A stretch of 64,000 nt of DNA, taken from NCBI GenBank assembly GCA_004794655.1, contig SMMW01000645.1:104501-168500 (forward strand), written 5' to 3'. Made by a program: the position numbers and the translations under genes. The notes under the pieces are model-generated. The model was given only the letters and a program-made list of their open reading frames with translations. It was not told the DNA's origin and ran no database searches. This DNA is from Marisa cornuarietis (taxonomy: Eukaryota > Mollusca > Gastropoda > Architaenioglossa > Ampullariidae). Below are positions 1-11,733 of the stretch, in pieces (positions within the stretch are counted from its first letter, which is position 1; each line of letters begins with the position of its first letter).

Positions 1-1059
1 AAGGAAAGACAAACAAGCACTGAAAAATGAAGATAGAAGAAAGAAGATGCGTGCATTGAGTGAGACAAATAAGCGATTCCGCTCCAGCTAAAAACCCGAA
101 GAAAATTAAAAAGAAAACAGACGAAAGAATGGTTATTATCGTGCCCATGTTTGTGTTAATACTGTGCACACGTTTGTGTTAATATTATGAACATGTTTGT
201 GTTAATATTATACACATATTGTGTATGCATTGTGTATGCTCTGGTTGTCTCTACCCGATTATAGAAGATCTGCTGACACAATCTTTGACGGAAGAATGTT
301 CTCACCTGTTATCAAGGGGATACCTAAAAGAGATGCTTCTCCCAAGTGGAATAAGGGGATCTGAAAGGCTGGGTAATGTGTGTCAGCCTCAGAAATTGCA
401 AACTAGGGCAGAAGAACCGCAGAGAACATTCCATTCCATATGTTGTTATGACTGAATAATTTTTAAATAAAAGACAACCACAGTTTGTTCGGGACTAGAC
501 AACCGAAAAGATCGCTCTTATTATAAAGCGAAAAAAAAAACAATAAGGCTCTAGAGGTAACCGTGGACGATACAGACAAAGAGAGGGAAAAGAAGAGAGG
601 ACAAAGAAAATGAAGTTAGAAAGATAAAACCATGCGAAAAGATAAAAGGAAAGCTGTCTTGGCAGACCTTTGAAAAGTAAACAAAAATTTATGGCTCGTT
701 CCCTTTCATGATTAATAAAGCTTGTGACTGATAGCATTGGTAAAAAAACAGAAGAGAGAAAGTCTTATTTATTTTGCAGATGCTCTAGGCCTAGTCAGCT
801 AAGAGAGCTGCGAGTTAATTCAGCCTTGTAAACACTTGTTACATCTGTTGCATAATGGTGTTATCCGGGGACGAAATGTCCAAGTGAGAGGCCATCTTGA
901 TGTCCAGCCCGCTACAGCTGCCACAGAACCAGTGGCAGACACAACAGGTACAGTGGGTGGAACACCTATAATGAGATGCAATTAAATATACAACTATGAG
1001 ATACAATAAATTCAATTCCGTTTAACCCCCTGACCTGTGCAGGTCACCAGCGGAGATTT
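1..1059. other. Non-coding stretch with a short minisatellite
   Basis: No gene is supported here. Open frames are short and have no family resemblance. The only structure I see is a three-copy repeat at about 146-216, with a core of CATGTTTGTGTTAAT followed by about ten variable bases, and a purine-rich stretch (about 490-770). Confidence 0.6.
146..216. repeat. Three-copy minisatellite, about 24 bp unit
   Basis: The motif TGTTTGTGTTAATA recurs three times in a row with small differences (ACTGTGCACA, TTATGAA and TTATACACA between copies). It is a small imperfect tandem repeat with no coding potential. Confidence 0.6.
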
Positions 1060-1134
1060 GACACAGTGGAGGCTGACACAGTGGAGGCTGACACAGTGGA
1101 GGCTGACACAGTGGAGGCTGACACAGTGGAGGCT
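1060..1134. repeat. Perfect 15-bp tandem repeat, five copies
   Basis: GACACAGTGGAGGCT occurs five times without a mismatch. On the minus strand the 15-bp unit translates as an Ala-Ser-Thr-Val-Ser-like pentapeptide repeat inside a 99-codon open frame, but no splice structure or homology supports a protein. The perfect identity suggests recent expansion, so it is probably length-variable between individuals. Confidence 0.85.
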
Positions 1135-3034
1135 GGTGAGTTGCGAGAAGCAGGTCGAGATAAGAAATTCTGTTCACTCGGTGATGTTTGTTTGCCAGTC
1201 CTAATGAACCTGTGATTACGGGAATTATTATTAATTATATTATTAATGTCCCACCCTCTCTCACTTTCCCAAATTCGCTCAGGGGCTGCCTCCCTCTCCC
1301 CACAGCAAGCACCCTGGAACTTTTGCTCTAAATATTTATTCAACTAACCAATCACTTTCACCTTTACCGGCTGATCATCCATGATAGAGGTGGTTGATCT
1401 TTATCTCAGGGAAACGACAACAGAGATGCGAATACCGTTCAGTCTCTGATCCTTCATTGGATGCTGGTGGGGACTTGGTGGATGAAGTCAAGGCCGCCTG
1501 CACCCTCCCAACCTTTCTCGGTCGTTGGGGAGTAAGAGGTTAGAGATCACACTCTTCTCGAGGCCATAGTTGTTGTAAGGGCAACGCCTGTCTCTTGTAC
1601 CTCGCCGCCTCACCTTCCCCAGCCCTGAAGGGAGTCGGGTATCCTGGTCGACTGAGGAAGGTTTGGTTGCATCACACGAACTCCACCTCTCAAACTAACC
1701 GTTTGGTTATCCTCTTTATCTTTGACAGATGCAGTAGGTGACGAGGTTCCCGAAATGCCGTTTACTGAGCAGAACAGCTGATGACAGTAGATGACAACAG
1801 TCAGCAAAGATCTACACAGCGAAGAAGGTCCCACTGCAGGGTAGCAGACAACAATTTGGTCAAACTGACAAACAAAATGGTGTCCACAAGTAGCACAGAT
1901 GATCACCACAAAGCACAGATCTTAACATTTCGTCTTGAAATTTTTTTTTCTTTTTTTCTGTGTCAGTAAACTGTTCCACTGGTAAAGCAAGACTGCAACT
2001 ACGAAGGAATTGTAATAAACCCTAAGAATGATGTAGAGTATAGTTAAAACACAATAATAATGTCGGGTGATGGGGAAGTAAAAAAACCTACAGTGTGACC
2101 AAAACAGACAACATTTAAGCAGAAGGTAAAAGAGATTTATAGTTCTCGAGGGAAAGAGTTTTTCGCAATAATTCTTTGGGAGGCGGGTGTCATAATGACA
2201 GGCACTACTTTTTTAATGTTGAAGTTTTGGTGGAGTAAAGATATTTTAGGGAAAGTCGAAGCCAAAAAAAAAGTGCACAGACAGAGAGAGAAACTTCTTT
2301 ATGACAACATGAAATGAACCGAATAAACCAGTGCTGAAGCTCTCACCATGATTTACAGTTGTACCCGAGTGCATGTTCCAAAGCTCTACTTCTCACGCGG
2401 AATGTAACAAGATTTCTCCAGCATCGTCCTAAACCTAACTGTTTCAAACGCAGTGACACGTCTTCAGCGGCTCCATTTCAACACACGTGCTTTCGTTTCC
2501 CAACGAGAACTTGACTTTATTTCCAGAGATGCCGTAGGATCCATAAAGATCCAAGGAATGTAAGGCATACCCGAGTTACTGGTGTCAGTAAAAGCGATTA
2601 CAATCAGGTGCTCACAGCAGTCAAAGAGTGCGAAACAGCGAACGAACAACCAGAGAGAAAGAGAGAGAGAGAGAAAGAGTAGGAAGATGAAAAACAGAAG
2701 GATGAATATTTATACACATGAACAAAGACTGAGTGAGAGGAAATCCGAGATTTCCAGGCTGCAACATCTCTCTCCTGAGGGGTTAGAGCTCAAAGGTGTC
2801 ATGCGCACGTCACTGTCAAGATGTAAAGCAAAATAATTCGGGTGGGAGGTAGGCAAGGGGCAATGTTTTTATGTAGAATTAGCCAGCATCTAAAGACTAT
2901 ACCCTAGTAAAGCAGTCAGCATCGAAATACAGGAAACACACACAAAGAAATCAGTTTTCCAGCGACAATGTTTGAACCCTGGACTACCGATTAGCACTGT
3001 CTTGGTGACGAGCGCTCACCTCAAGATGAGGATT
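1135..3034. other. Non-coding stretch, no gene seen
   Basis: Open frames on both strands are under 100 codons and have no recognisable domain. A GAGA-rich patch lies near 2,655-2,690. Around 2,965-3,020 the minus strand has a weak tRNA-like B-box (GGGTTCAAAC) that may be an old SINE trace, but I could not find the rest of an element. Confidence 0.5.
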
Positions 3035-3131
3035 GTTGAGTGTGTACGAGTACTGTAGCCAGGGGAGCTTTGCCACCTCCACTCTGCACCCCACTTATGC
3101 ACCTCGGGCGTCGATGAGCGAGGTGAGTGAC
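3035..3131. repeat. ~97-bp direct repeat, left copy
   Basis: The sequence starting GTTGAGTGTG and ending GGTGAGTGAC is repeated with a few mismatches at 3,739-3,836. The shared core includes CTGTAGCCAGG, CTGCACCCCACTTA and GGCGTCGATGAGCG. The two copies flank the retrotransposon fragment at 3,146-3,733. Confidence 0.85.
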
Positions 3132-3145
3132 CCAAGAGTTTTGAG

Positions 3146-3733
3146 ATTTGATCATTTTATTGACAAACAATTGGGTTACTGTCAAGGGGTAAGTCATTAA
3201 TTTGAAAAAAGTACATCAGGTCATTAACAATTTAAGATTTTGAAAATATTTATAATCTCAATATATAAATACAGTGGTCTAAATACCCACAAAACATCGT
3301 ATGACAATCAATATTATTTATGTACATTTTGTTTAAAAATAGTATCACGTAATGTAAAAATTCTAACTAGAAAACGTGAAATCTGTCTAATGATTTCATC
3401 AGAGTTGTCTCCCATGACCCGTGACACACTGTCTGTAGGGTGCACACCTTGCAGTGCTGGGGCTTGTTTTCTGATTTTACAGAAAAAAGCACACGAGCTT
3501 CATCCTCTATTTCTACTCGACACAGGGGACATGCCACCTCTCGTGGGGCCACATCACTTCTGTATCGTAGCTTGTGTGTTGTTATAACAGATATTTCAAA
3601 TCTAAAGTGGGTATAAGCTACTTTAAAACATTTCAGTTGGTAGAGGTCAATGTATCGTTCGGGCTGGAGATAACTTTAATACGATGCATACACATCTAAG
3701 CGTGAACTGTTCTCCAGATCAGAGTGCCACTTC
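3146..3733 (-). mobile_element. Non-LTR retrotransposon 3' fragment, copy A
   Basis: This segment is homologous over nearly its whole length to 51,716-52,215. Both contain GATCATTTTATTGACAAAC, then TTGGGTTACTGTCAAGG, then ATAATCTCAATATATAAATA, and a minus-strand peptide with a Cys-Pro-Leu-Cys motif followed by Arg-Val-Glu-Ile-Glu. The longer copy continues upstream into reverse transcriptase, so this is the 3' terminus of that element in minus orientation, 5'-truncated near 3,733. Copy A carries about 100 bp between about 3,295 and 3,400 that is absent from the other copy, so the two are not identical insertions. No intact frame remains. Confidence 0.8.
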
Positions 3734-3738
3734 CGAGT

Positions 3739-3836
3739 GTTGAGTGTGTGTACGTGCACTGTAGCCAGGGAGCTTTGCTGCTTCCATTCTGCACCCCACT
3801 TACGCACCTCAGGCGTCGATGAGCGGGGTGAGTGAC
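3739..3836. repeat. ~97-bp direct repeat, right copy
   Basis: Right-hand partner of the repeat at 3,035-3,131, with the same orientation and most positions identical. It begins within a few bases of the truncated 5' end of the retrotransposon fragment. Confidence 0.85.
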
Positions 3837-3934
3837 CGACGAGCGGGTGAGAGAGTACCCGAGCGTTAGTCTACACAACGGGCAAAAAACAAAAACAAAA
3901 AAAAAACTGTGCCTGCGCCCTAATCGCTGCAACA

Positions 3935-3966
3935 TGACGGATCTTACCTCACCTGGTATCTAGTAA
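3935..3966. repeat. Isolated unit of the 41-bp minisatellite
   Basis: TGACGGATCTTACCTCACC followed by TGGTATCTAGTA matches one unit of the array that begins again at about 4,350. It is separated from the array by a CR1-like 3' end, which implies the retrotransposon landed inside a pre-existing array. Confidence 0.75.
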
Positions 3967-4350
3967 ACTGTCCCCCAGACTCGCTTTGTTGTTTTCTTCC
4001 AGTTATACTCGGACTTCCCCAAAACTAAATACTCCAATCCCTAGAATAGACCTCTATAAATCTAGTCTCAAATATTCAGGGAGCGTGTTGTGGAACAGCC
4101 TCCATCTCCATCTCAAGCAGCTGAACTCCCTGAACTGCTTTCGACGCCATCTTCTAAAATATTTGCAAGAAAAATAGATATTCATCTTCCACTCTTATTT
4201 GATGTTTTATCTCATTTTTATTACCAATTATTTTTGTATTCTTTTAATCATTTGTTTATTCTTTCCCCGTTCGGGGCGAGGGCTAAATGAAAAAACCACC
4301 TTCTCGTTTATTTACCTCTCGTTAATAAACAATTGTCATTGTCATTGTAA
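3967..4350 (+). mobile_element. CR1/L2-like non-LTR retrotransposon 3' end
   Basis: The plus strand encodes the C-terminal tail typical of CR1/L2/Jockey-group reverse transcriptases: a Gly-Ser-Val-Leu-Trp-Asn-Ser-Leu box (about 4,078-4,104) then Phe-Arg-Arg-His-Leu-Leu-Lys-Tyr-Leu before a stop at about 4,177. A short 3' UTR follows with AATAAAC and a terminal (CATTGT)-type repeat at about 4,325-4,350, the kind of short 3' repeat seen on CR1/L2 elements. Only the extreme 3' end is present, so it is a 5'-truncated, dead copy. It sits inside minisatellite sequence. Confidence 0.8.
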
Positions 4351-4905
4351 CGGATGTTATGTCACCATGTACCTCGTTCACCGTAGTGTGACGGATATGT
4401 CCTCACCTTATATTAACGGATCTTACCTCACCATGTACTTAGTTCACAGTAGTGTGATGGATCTTACCTCATCATGTATTTAGTTCACCGTTGCGTGACG
4501 GATATGTCCTCACCATTTACCTCGTTCACCTTATATTCACTGATCTTATCTCACCAAGTAAATAATTCACCGTAGTGTGACGGATCTTAGTTCAACTTGT
4601 ACTAGTTCACCTTATTGTAACAGATCTTACCTCACCATGTACCTAGTTCACCTTATTGTGACGGATCTTACCTCACCATGTACCTAGTTCACCTTATTGT
4701 GACGGATCTTACCTCATCACGTATCTAGTTCACCTTATTGTGACGGATCTTACCTCATCATGTACCTAGTTCACCTTATTGTGACGGATCTTACCTCATC
4801 ACGTATCTAGTTCACCGTAGTGTGACGGATCTTACCTCATCATGTACCTAGTTCACCTTATTGTGACGGATCTTACCTGACTATGTACCTCGTTCCCCGT
4901 AGCTT
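4350..4905. repeat. 41-bp minisatellite array, about 13 units
   Basis: The unit is close to GTGACGGATCTTACCTCACC plus ATGTACCTAGTTCACCTTATT (41 bp). GACGG recurs at 41-bp spacing, for example at 4,660, 4,701 and 4,742. Units at the edges are more diverged than those at 4,600-4,870, the usual pattern of an array homogenised in its centre. Non-coding. Confidence 0.9.
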
Positions 4906-6087
4906 GCCATCTTCTCATCTACCCACAGACCTGTTGGTCACAAGATGACTGGTCATCACGACTGGTGAATGCGGGAGAAAAGGATCATTTCAGTGCCTGG
5001 TGTTTTGATCTGGACAACCACATCTCAAGGACTTTGAAACCTTCTCTCTCTCCCTCCCAGTCGTTACCAGCTGGTAACGGAGTAGCACAAGGCGTCAGCA
5101 AATGAGATATTAGGTGCTTGGTATTAGATTAGTCCTGTGTGCGTGTGTGAGAGAGAAAGAGAGAGAGAGAATGTTATCAGCTTGTACTAAAGTATCCGTT
5201 GAATCAACAAATTAACATTTATCTCTCGGGTGAATAAAACCTGTGTCGTCTTGTGCACGTGAAAATCCCAAACAAAAGCAACTTTGGAAGACAGAGCACA
5301 CAGGATGAGACCGAAAAAACATCAAGTCCATCGAAGAGAAAACACATTAGGGCTCTTTTGTCAACTCCGAGGTAGGAGAAGTGCAGGTGTGTACAGAAAA
5401 AGTGAAAGCAGTGTGAGTAATTAAACAAGCAGACACCTGACGAGTAAGAGGAGTTTCGTTGACAAAATTCTCCTTGAAAACTTCCATCCTCTTTCCTGGA
5501 AATATTTCAGAGGAACGGACTAATGTGCACTAGGATTTAGGAGCCGCGAGTCACGGGTGGCCACACTCCAGTGTATAGCCACAGGTCAGTGCAGTTACAG
5601 TAGACTTCCTGCCAGGTGCTACTACAGGTGTTTCCACCCACAAAGAAAACGGTGCGAAGAGGTACGAACTCGGAAGAGCCCTCTTATGTTGTGGCAATGA
5701 ATACATTAACATCGGTTACAGAACAAACATAGAAATCAACCTGCATTTCCTTGTTGTTTACATGCCACACACGGAACAGACGCTAGAATCGATGATAAGG
5801 CTAAGGACATTCCCTGGGAAGTTTACATACAAGAGGTGAGTGACCTGACGGGCAAGAGACGATACTGTGGATGTCATCGAAGTTCTTGCGATCAGATTTT
5901 CACCAAGTCCAGCATCTTCACCAGTGTGTGTGAGAGACAGCGCACAACAACGGCCAGTAGTTTGTTTGTTTATGTTTTCTTGCGGGACACGTGTTCCACT
6001 TCGTACACTCAAAACTGTCAACTGGTTTATTTGTGACCAGCAATGTTAATTTACAGTCGTGTTGTGAGCATCTACGTATTTTATCTC
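4906..6087. other. Non-coding stretch, no gene seen
   Basis: Open frames are below 90 codons and show no recognisable domain. A GAGA tract lies at about 5,145-5,170. Nothing else stands out. Confidence 0.5.
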
Positions 6088-6110
6088 TCTCTTTCACACA
6101 CACACACTCA

Positions 6111-6145
<35 letters not shown>

Positions 6146-6752
6146 GCACACACACTCTCTCTCAAACACACACACACGCTCTCTCTCTCACACACACAGG
6201 CACACACACACTCGCTCTCTCTCTCTCACATACACACACAAGCACACACACAGACACACTATCTCTCTCACATAAACGCACACACACCATCCACCCACCA
6301 CCTTCCCACACAGACACACTTGCGCACTCTCACACACACGCTCTCTCTCTCTCTCACACACACATACACAGGCACACACACACTCTCAAACACACACGCA
6401 CATAATCTCTCTCACACATTATATCCCAGTCTGTTTTAAACAGACTATCTGACACACTCTCAAACACATACACACACGCACAGACACTCTCAAATACACA
6501 GTTTTACACACACACTCTCTGACACACAAACACGCACTCTCTCACATACACACACGCACTCTCTCTCACACATACACATTCTCCAACACACACACACACT
6601 CTCTCTCACACACATTCTCTCTCTGTGTCTCTCTCACTCATACTCTCTCTCTCTCTCTCACACATATACACACACTCAAACACACTCTTTCACACATTCT
6701 CTCTCTGTCTCTCTCTCTCTCACACTTACACACACACACACACACGCACATG
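6088..6752. repeat. Long compound CA/CT low-complexity tract
   Basis: Alternating (CA)n and (CT)n runs, interrupted by a few unique bases, continue for about 660 bp. All apparent proteins here (Thr-His-Ser-Leu repeats on one strand, Arg-Glu/Val-Cys on the other) are translations of the microsatellite. Confidence 0.95.
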
Positions 6753-9511
6753 CGCGTGTACCGGCGGCGTTTGAAAGGTGCAGCTACATGTTTGTTGGTG
6801 AAGATGACTAGGCCTAGCTTCCTGTTGCAGGCTCAGTATCAGGACAGGTTCGCCCCAACTGCTGCAGTCGCTGGCGTCAGCTCGTAATCATGTTTGACGG
6901 AGCTGCCGGTGATAATGATCTCACCTCTTCAAACTACAAAGACGGTTCAAGGTAGGCACTCAGGGCTTGCCTGCTCTTCAGCAAGGAAATAAAGTGAGTT
7001 GTTAAATTGTCTTGACTCTCAAACACACGCGAAATTACGCGGCTGAGCACGTGAAGACAGCCTCGTGTCTGCTTTGGGTGGAAGCTTTGGTTGGGGTTTA
7101 CAGGAATCTCTTTCCTCCTAGTGATGGTTTCAAACTATACAGCTGGGGAACGATTTCAATTTTAACCATCACAGAGGCAGGTCAAATTAACAAGATTAGC
7201 TACAACACCAGCAACTGTGTTAGTACAGGTGATAATAATAGCACCAATAATGTGCCCACATAACTTCAGGTAAAGTCAAAGCAAATTGCCTCAGCTACAC
7301 CTCATAAGTAAGATATATCTCCCCTTCTGACAGTTTCCACCTGTAAAATGCTTTCACCCACACCTCTTCCTTGTGCAAGACTAAAGTAAAAATAGATGGG
7401 AGTTTGCTGGAAGGGGTATAAAGATGCCTGCACACAAGGTGCTTCAACCTGGCTGTTCAAGTTGTTGAAGCAAGTGCAAAGTTCAGCAGACAACATGGCT
7501 ACTTATACGGATTGAACCGTTTACCAGACGATTTTATCCAGGTACGTCGGGTAGGTCAGTGGTGCAGACAGATGCTGGCTTCCTAATCATATTTATTTAT
7601 TGTGGATGGATAGCCGGGTATTTACTGTACACGGATATCGTTTATAATCAGATATAATTTATTCTTTGATTTACTTTTCACCGTTGTGGTAAGTTGTATG
7701 CCAGCTTCCTTACATATTTACATCTCTAGTCGAATATCACCTGTATGTACCAGAGAAAGGCTGCACTTATCTCGAGCAGCACTACATAATACAGGGGAAG
7801 ATAATGATTTCCACGCACCGGCCCGAGCGCTGAACTTGTCTTGAAAGGTGGCGCTGCCATCGACAGGTGAAAATTTCTGAGGGACGCCGAAGGAGCGGAG
7901 GAGGAAATGAAAAAAGGGATTGACAGGCAAGTTATGGATGGTAACCTTCGGTTGACTACCTCCAGGGTATTGAGATCCACACAGCTGGGCTTGCAGCAGC
8001 GTAGGCTGCCACTGGCTTTGCCAAAGAATGAGTCCCTGGAGTGAGTCTGGCTCCAGAAGTGAGATTGTCTGACCATTTTCGCCTGCTCACCTCGTATCTC
8101 TAGTCCCGTGGCAGGCCATTGTGTTTGCCTGAATTTGCAAGCAGCACGAAAATGCCAGCTAATCTTAAATATAAACACCCAGACCTACACCTCTGTGTTT
8201 CGTTGTTGTTGTCATCGAGTGAATATTAGAGATAAAATGTACCTCAGCTGTTGGCTGTTTATAATGTCTGTAAAATAGTATCAGAAACACGAGAATAGAT
8301 TATTTAATTCGTGACAGAGCAATTTTTCAAGCAAAAATAAAAACATAAAGAAAAAATAGTGATGTCTTTTATCTACTGTAGGAGAAATAGACTGCAGACA
8401 AGTGAAGAGGGCATCAGGTTGAGTGCATCAGACCAGAAGTATCTTGTCTTTACAGCATAAAATTTTTAATCTCAACTATTATCAAAAACCAAGAAGTAAA
8501 TCACTCTTTGTGTTTGTAGTTTTGCTTTCAATGCATATTTTCTTTTCGATGTAAAAATCTTGCTTACTCAGCTCATTTCATTCTTTCACTTTACAGTCCT
8601 GCATAATAAAGTACACACAAGACGCTTTCGGAAATGCAATGTTGAATTATTCTTCATATCGAATGATAAACATATGCAGCTGAGCACCCAAACCGCAAAT
8701 ACCCCCCCCCCTACACATCTGTTTCTGACATATTAGCAAGACTGTTTCGTGTGCAAAGAAAGAAATTTTCCAACGCCATTATTTTCTTCCAAGTCCACGT
8801 AATTATTTTTAGGATTATTTTTTGTTATTATTTACAAGAAATAAATAATGATTTTATTGCTGTTATCATGGTCATGTTTTCTTTCATTGGTACCAGCTTC
8901 ACCACCAAACTGTAAACAACAAGGTGATTATACTCCAGGCAAGCGTAAGAGGAGGCCATTCTGGCAAGGAAGCAGGCTCTTCTTACCTGTTCCTTAGCTA
9001 CGAGCATGATCTGGGCGAACAGGTGTGAGGTGGTTGCCAATCTTATCCTCCGCCTGGCCAGGTGAGGACAAATCGAGGATGGATACCATTTGGCTGTCAC
9101 GGTCTGCACTCTGCCTCCCCATTAATATCTCACAATTATGTACCGCTGTTAGCATCACTTCCTGCCAGTGACACCACTATCACCTGCACTGCCAGATATG
9201 CACACAGTGTATGGGTAGGCTGCATCCGTGCTATAGCTTAATAAGTGGAATAGTGATACAGATACTCAATAAGTCCTCGGCATCACTCGTAAACTGTCCG
9301 GCGATAAGCACTCGCACCTGCCACAACGAGGCTGTTGCAGTGTAGTGTGGACCTCTGCCTAGGAAATTGTTAAAAGCCATAACGATATTTTAAACACATA
9401 AGAAATTGAAAATATACGAAATGAAAAGTAGGTCAATATAATTTTAAGAAGGTTCACCCCCTCTGCTGATGAACAGATTGTGGGCCTTTGACATGCTTCA
9501 TGTAAAACATT
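6753..9511. other. Non-coding stretch with one weak exon-like block
   Basis: No gene is supported. The block at 8,987-9,093 on the minus strand has exon-like boundaries (see its own entry). A poly-C run of about ten bases lies near 8,702-8,712. Confidence 0.45.
8987..9093 (-). other. Weak candidate exon (107 nt)
   Basis: On the minus strand an acceptor-like GACCGTGACAG precedes an open 107-nt block that ends at a strong donor, GAACAG|GTAAGA. The frame reads Lys-Trp-Tyr-Pro-Ser-Ser and later Ala-Gln-Ile-Met-Leu-Val-Ala-Lys-Glu-Gln. I recognise no family, and no partner exon was found. It may be an untranslated or long non-coding RNA exon, or chance. Confidence 0.2.
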
Positions 9512-9665
9512 GGCTTGTCGCTAGGTAAACCCCTCACCTGTCACTAGGATAAACCCTGACCTGTCGCTAGGATAAACCCTGACTTGTCACTAGGATAAAC
9601 CACTGACCTGTCGCTAGGATAAACACTGACCTGTCGCTAAGATAAAACCTGTCACTAGGTTAAAA
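9512..9665. repeat. ~23-bp minisatellite, about six copies
   Basis: The unit CTGTCGCTAGGATAAACC plus CTGAC recurs about six times with A/G variation at CACTAG/CGCTAG and one-base length changes. Non-coding. Confidence 0.85.
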
Positions 9666-11055
9666 ATGCTGGAGGTGTTGGGTCAAAGTCCAGTGACAAG
9701 GACTGATAGCCATGCTACTCATTCTCTACCGTAGAGTGATTTTGCGCACGACCAACACGAGTCCATTCCTGTCAAACGTATTTTAGCGCACGAGAAATAC
9801 ACGGTATGGCAGGACAAACATATTATTGTCCATGATAAACCTAAGTCTTAACTAATGTTTTAACATGACAAGATGACAGACAAATCCGCGGGCTGTGATA
9901 TTAGTCACATGTTGTTACCCGGGGAGGATTCCCAGTAGATGAGACAAAACGAGGAGAGACTAACAGTAACTACGGAGGTTGTATAGGTCACATGGGAGAA
10001 TCACCATCATGTCCAAGCATACAAAGCTGTCTACTTGTCAAGAGCACTTTTTTTAGTGGCATGGCTTTCAGAACAATGTCCATTACCGCCTCCGTCTTCT
10101 CATCATGTCCCTGCATGATAATCACTCATTATTATGAGGCAAACATCTCACGGAGAAGACTATTCCCACGCAAAAAGAAAGTTTAAAGAGCTGCATGATA
10201 CTGGCACTGCGCCGAGCTGACAATGTTTGAATACCCTAAATCAAAGTGGAGAAGGATGTGAATGTTATTTATTTATTTGTTTGTTTGTTTGTTTTAAATT
10301 TACCCCGCTGGACATCGTCAGGCAATGTTTATATCTTTTAGTTCTTAAATTCCTAAAATTCCATAAAACATAAAAATATCAATTTCTAAAAGTGTTGGTT
10401 CCTTTAAATTCTTTAGCTTTATTACCTTGTCGCTTAAGAAAGTAGAGGAAATAGCAACAGTTAATAAGATTGTCTTATGTAACAAAGACAATTTAAACTA
10501 ATCATTTCCGTGCACACACACGTGCGCACGCACACACATACACACCTCCGAGGAAACAAAATGGCGAGAGAGAGAGAGATTCTAATATTATTCTATCTAC
10601 TTCCAGTTTAAATCCCTCTGTTCCCAAGTCTACCTGCGAGTTTGTGATGTACACCGAGTACACGACGGGTATAAATTGCTGAGTGAACACCAAAAGCCTC
10701 TGTTCGTGCAGACATCCCCTGCCTGCGCAAATAAATTCTTTTTCATTCCGTGTTTCAGGTTATCGACGAGCAGTTATCGATGCACGCTCGTCTGCACGCA
10801 GTGAGTGAAGGCCTCTGTACCCTCCTCACATGATTTAACTCACGAGTGATAAGTCTTCAAAATCTGACAGCTTGTATCCCCCTCCCTCCCTCCAGCAACT
10901 ACTGACGACATCGTCAACATAGTCGCCATTGTGCAAGTTAATAAAGCAAATAGAAGGCTACCTGTCATTGCCGTGGAAGTTTTAATAACTCATCAGACAA
11001 TGTTGATGGTTTGTGATGAAAGAACACAAAGGTGAACAAAAATGTAAAGAATAAA
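9666..11055. other. Non-coding stretch, no gene seen
   Basis: Short unconvincing frames only. A (TTTG)n run sits near 10,275-10,295 and a CA-rich patch near 10,513-10,545. Confidence 0.5.
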
Positions 11056-11076
11056 GACGACGACGACGACGACGAC

Positions 11077-11113
<37 letters not shown>
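11056..11113. repeat. (GAC)n(GAT)n trinucleotide repeat
   Basis: About eight GAC units pass directly into about ten GAT units. The poly-Ile/Val frame on the minus strand is an artefact of this repeat. Confidence 0.95.
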
Positions 11114-11115
<2 letters not shown>

Positions 11116-11705
11116 ACGAGCGACCAGCACCAGGCTCACTAAAACTTGGCCTTCACCCTGCCCCCATCCCCACCCACCCGACCTACACGCTCGTGCCTCC
11201 TGCTGCACTCTCGAAGAAGATGAAAGAAGATGAAAGTCTGCTCATGCACTGCAGCACAAGTGCTGAGTTTCAAGGTTTGTTTACCTGCGGGATCTCTTTA
11301 AACTTTCACAGAGAGATGAGAAGTCTGGAATGACTACTTCCAGGTAAGGAAGATTAAAGGGAGCGGTAAGCTGGTGATGGAGGCTACACTGCTGTCAGCA
11401 ATTTCCCTCCCTAAGAGCTACACAGCTTGGAGGACACGTTAGTTCTAATGACCAAGAAAGTGCTTACACAATACAAAACGATATTTCTGTTGCATCTTGG
11501 ATGAATACAAAGTAACACTGACAAATCCAATCACTGAAGCCTCTTAGTGACTGAGCATGTTACCACAACTGATCTGTTTTTGTATTTTGAATATGAGTAA
11601 ATATCTGAGTCATTAAATTAAAATTAGCTAAACACGACTAAATTTTAAGGGAATTTGGCCGGGAACTAACAATTAATTCGATATAGGGAGGTTTTCGACT
11701 TAGGG

Positions 11706-11733
11706 GAGTTCGACTTAGTGAGGTCCGACTGTA
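11706..11733. mobile_element. pogo/Tigger-like transposon end, first copy
   Basis: GAGTTCGACTTAGTGAGGTC plus CGACTGTA differs by one base from 12,501-12,528. Read on the minus strand it is TACAGTCGGACCTC followed by a CTAAGTCGAACTC-type stretch, resembling the terminal inverted repeats of pogo/Tigger DNA transposons, which end in CAGT next to a TA target duplication. Upstream (11,680-11,705) continues with another TTCGACTTAGG motif. Confidence 0.5.

Noticed and set aside
2965..3020. tRNA gene or SINE on the minus strand
   Set aside because: Only a B-box-like GGGTTCAAAC is visible; the A-box and cloverleaf stems do not form.
6043..6405. Thr-His-Ser-Leu repeat proteins on both strands
   Set aside because: CA/CT low-complexity translation.
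6423..6446. Near-palindrome AGTCTGTTT/AAACAGACT in the CA-rich tract
   Set aside because: A single short hairpin with no context suggesting a function.
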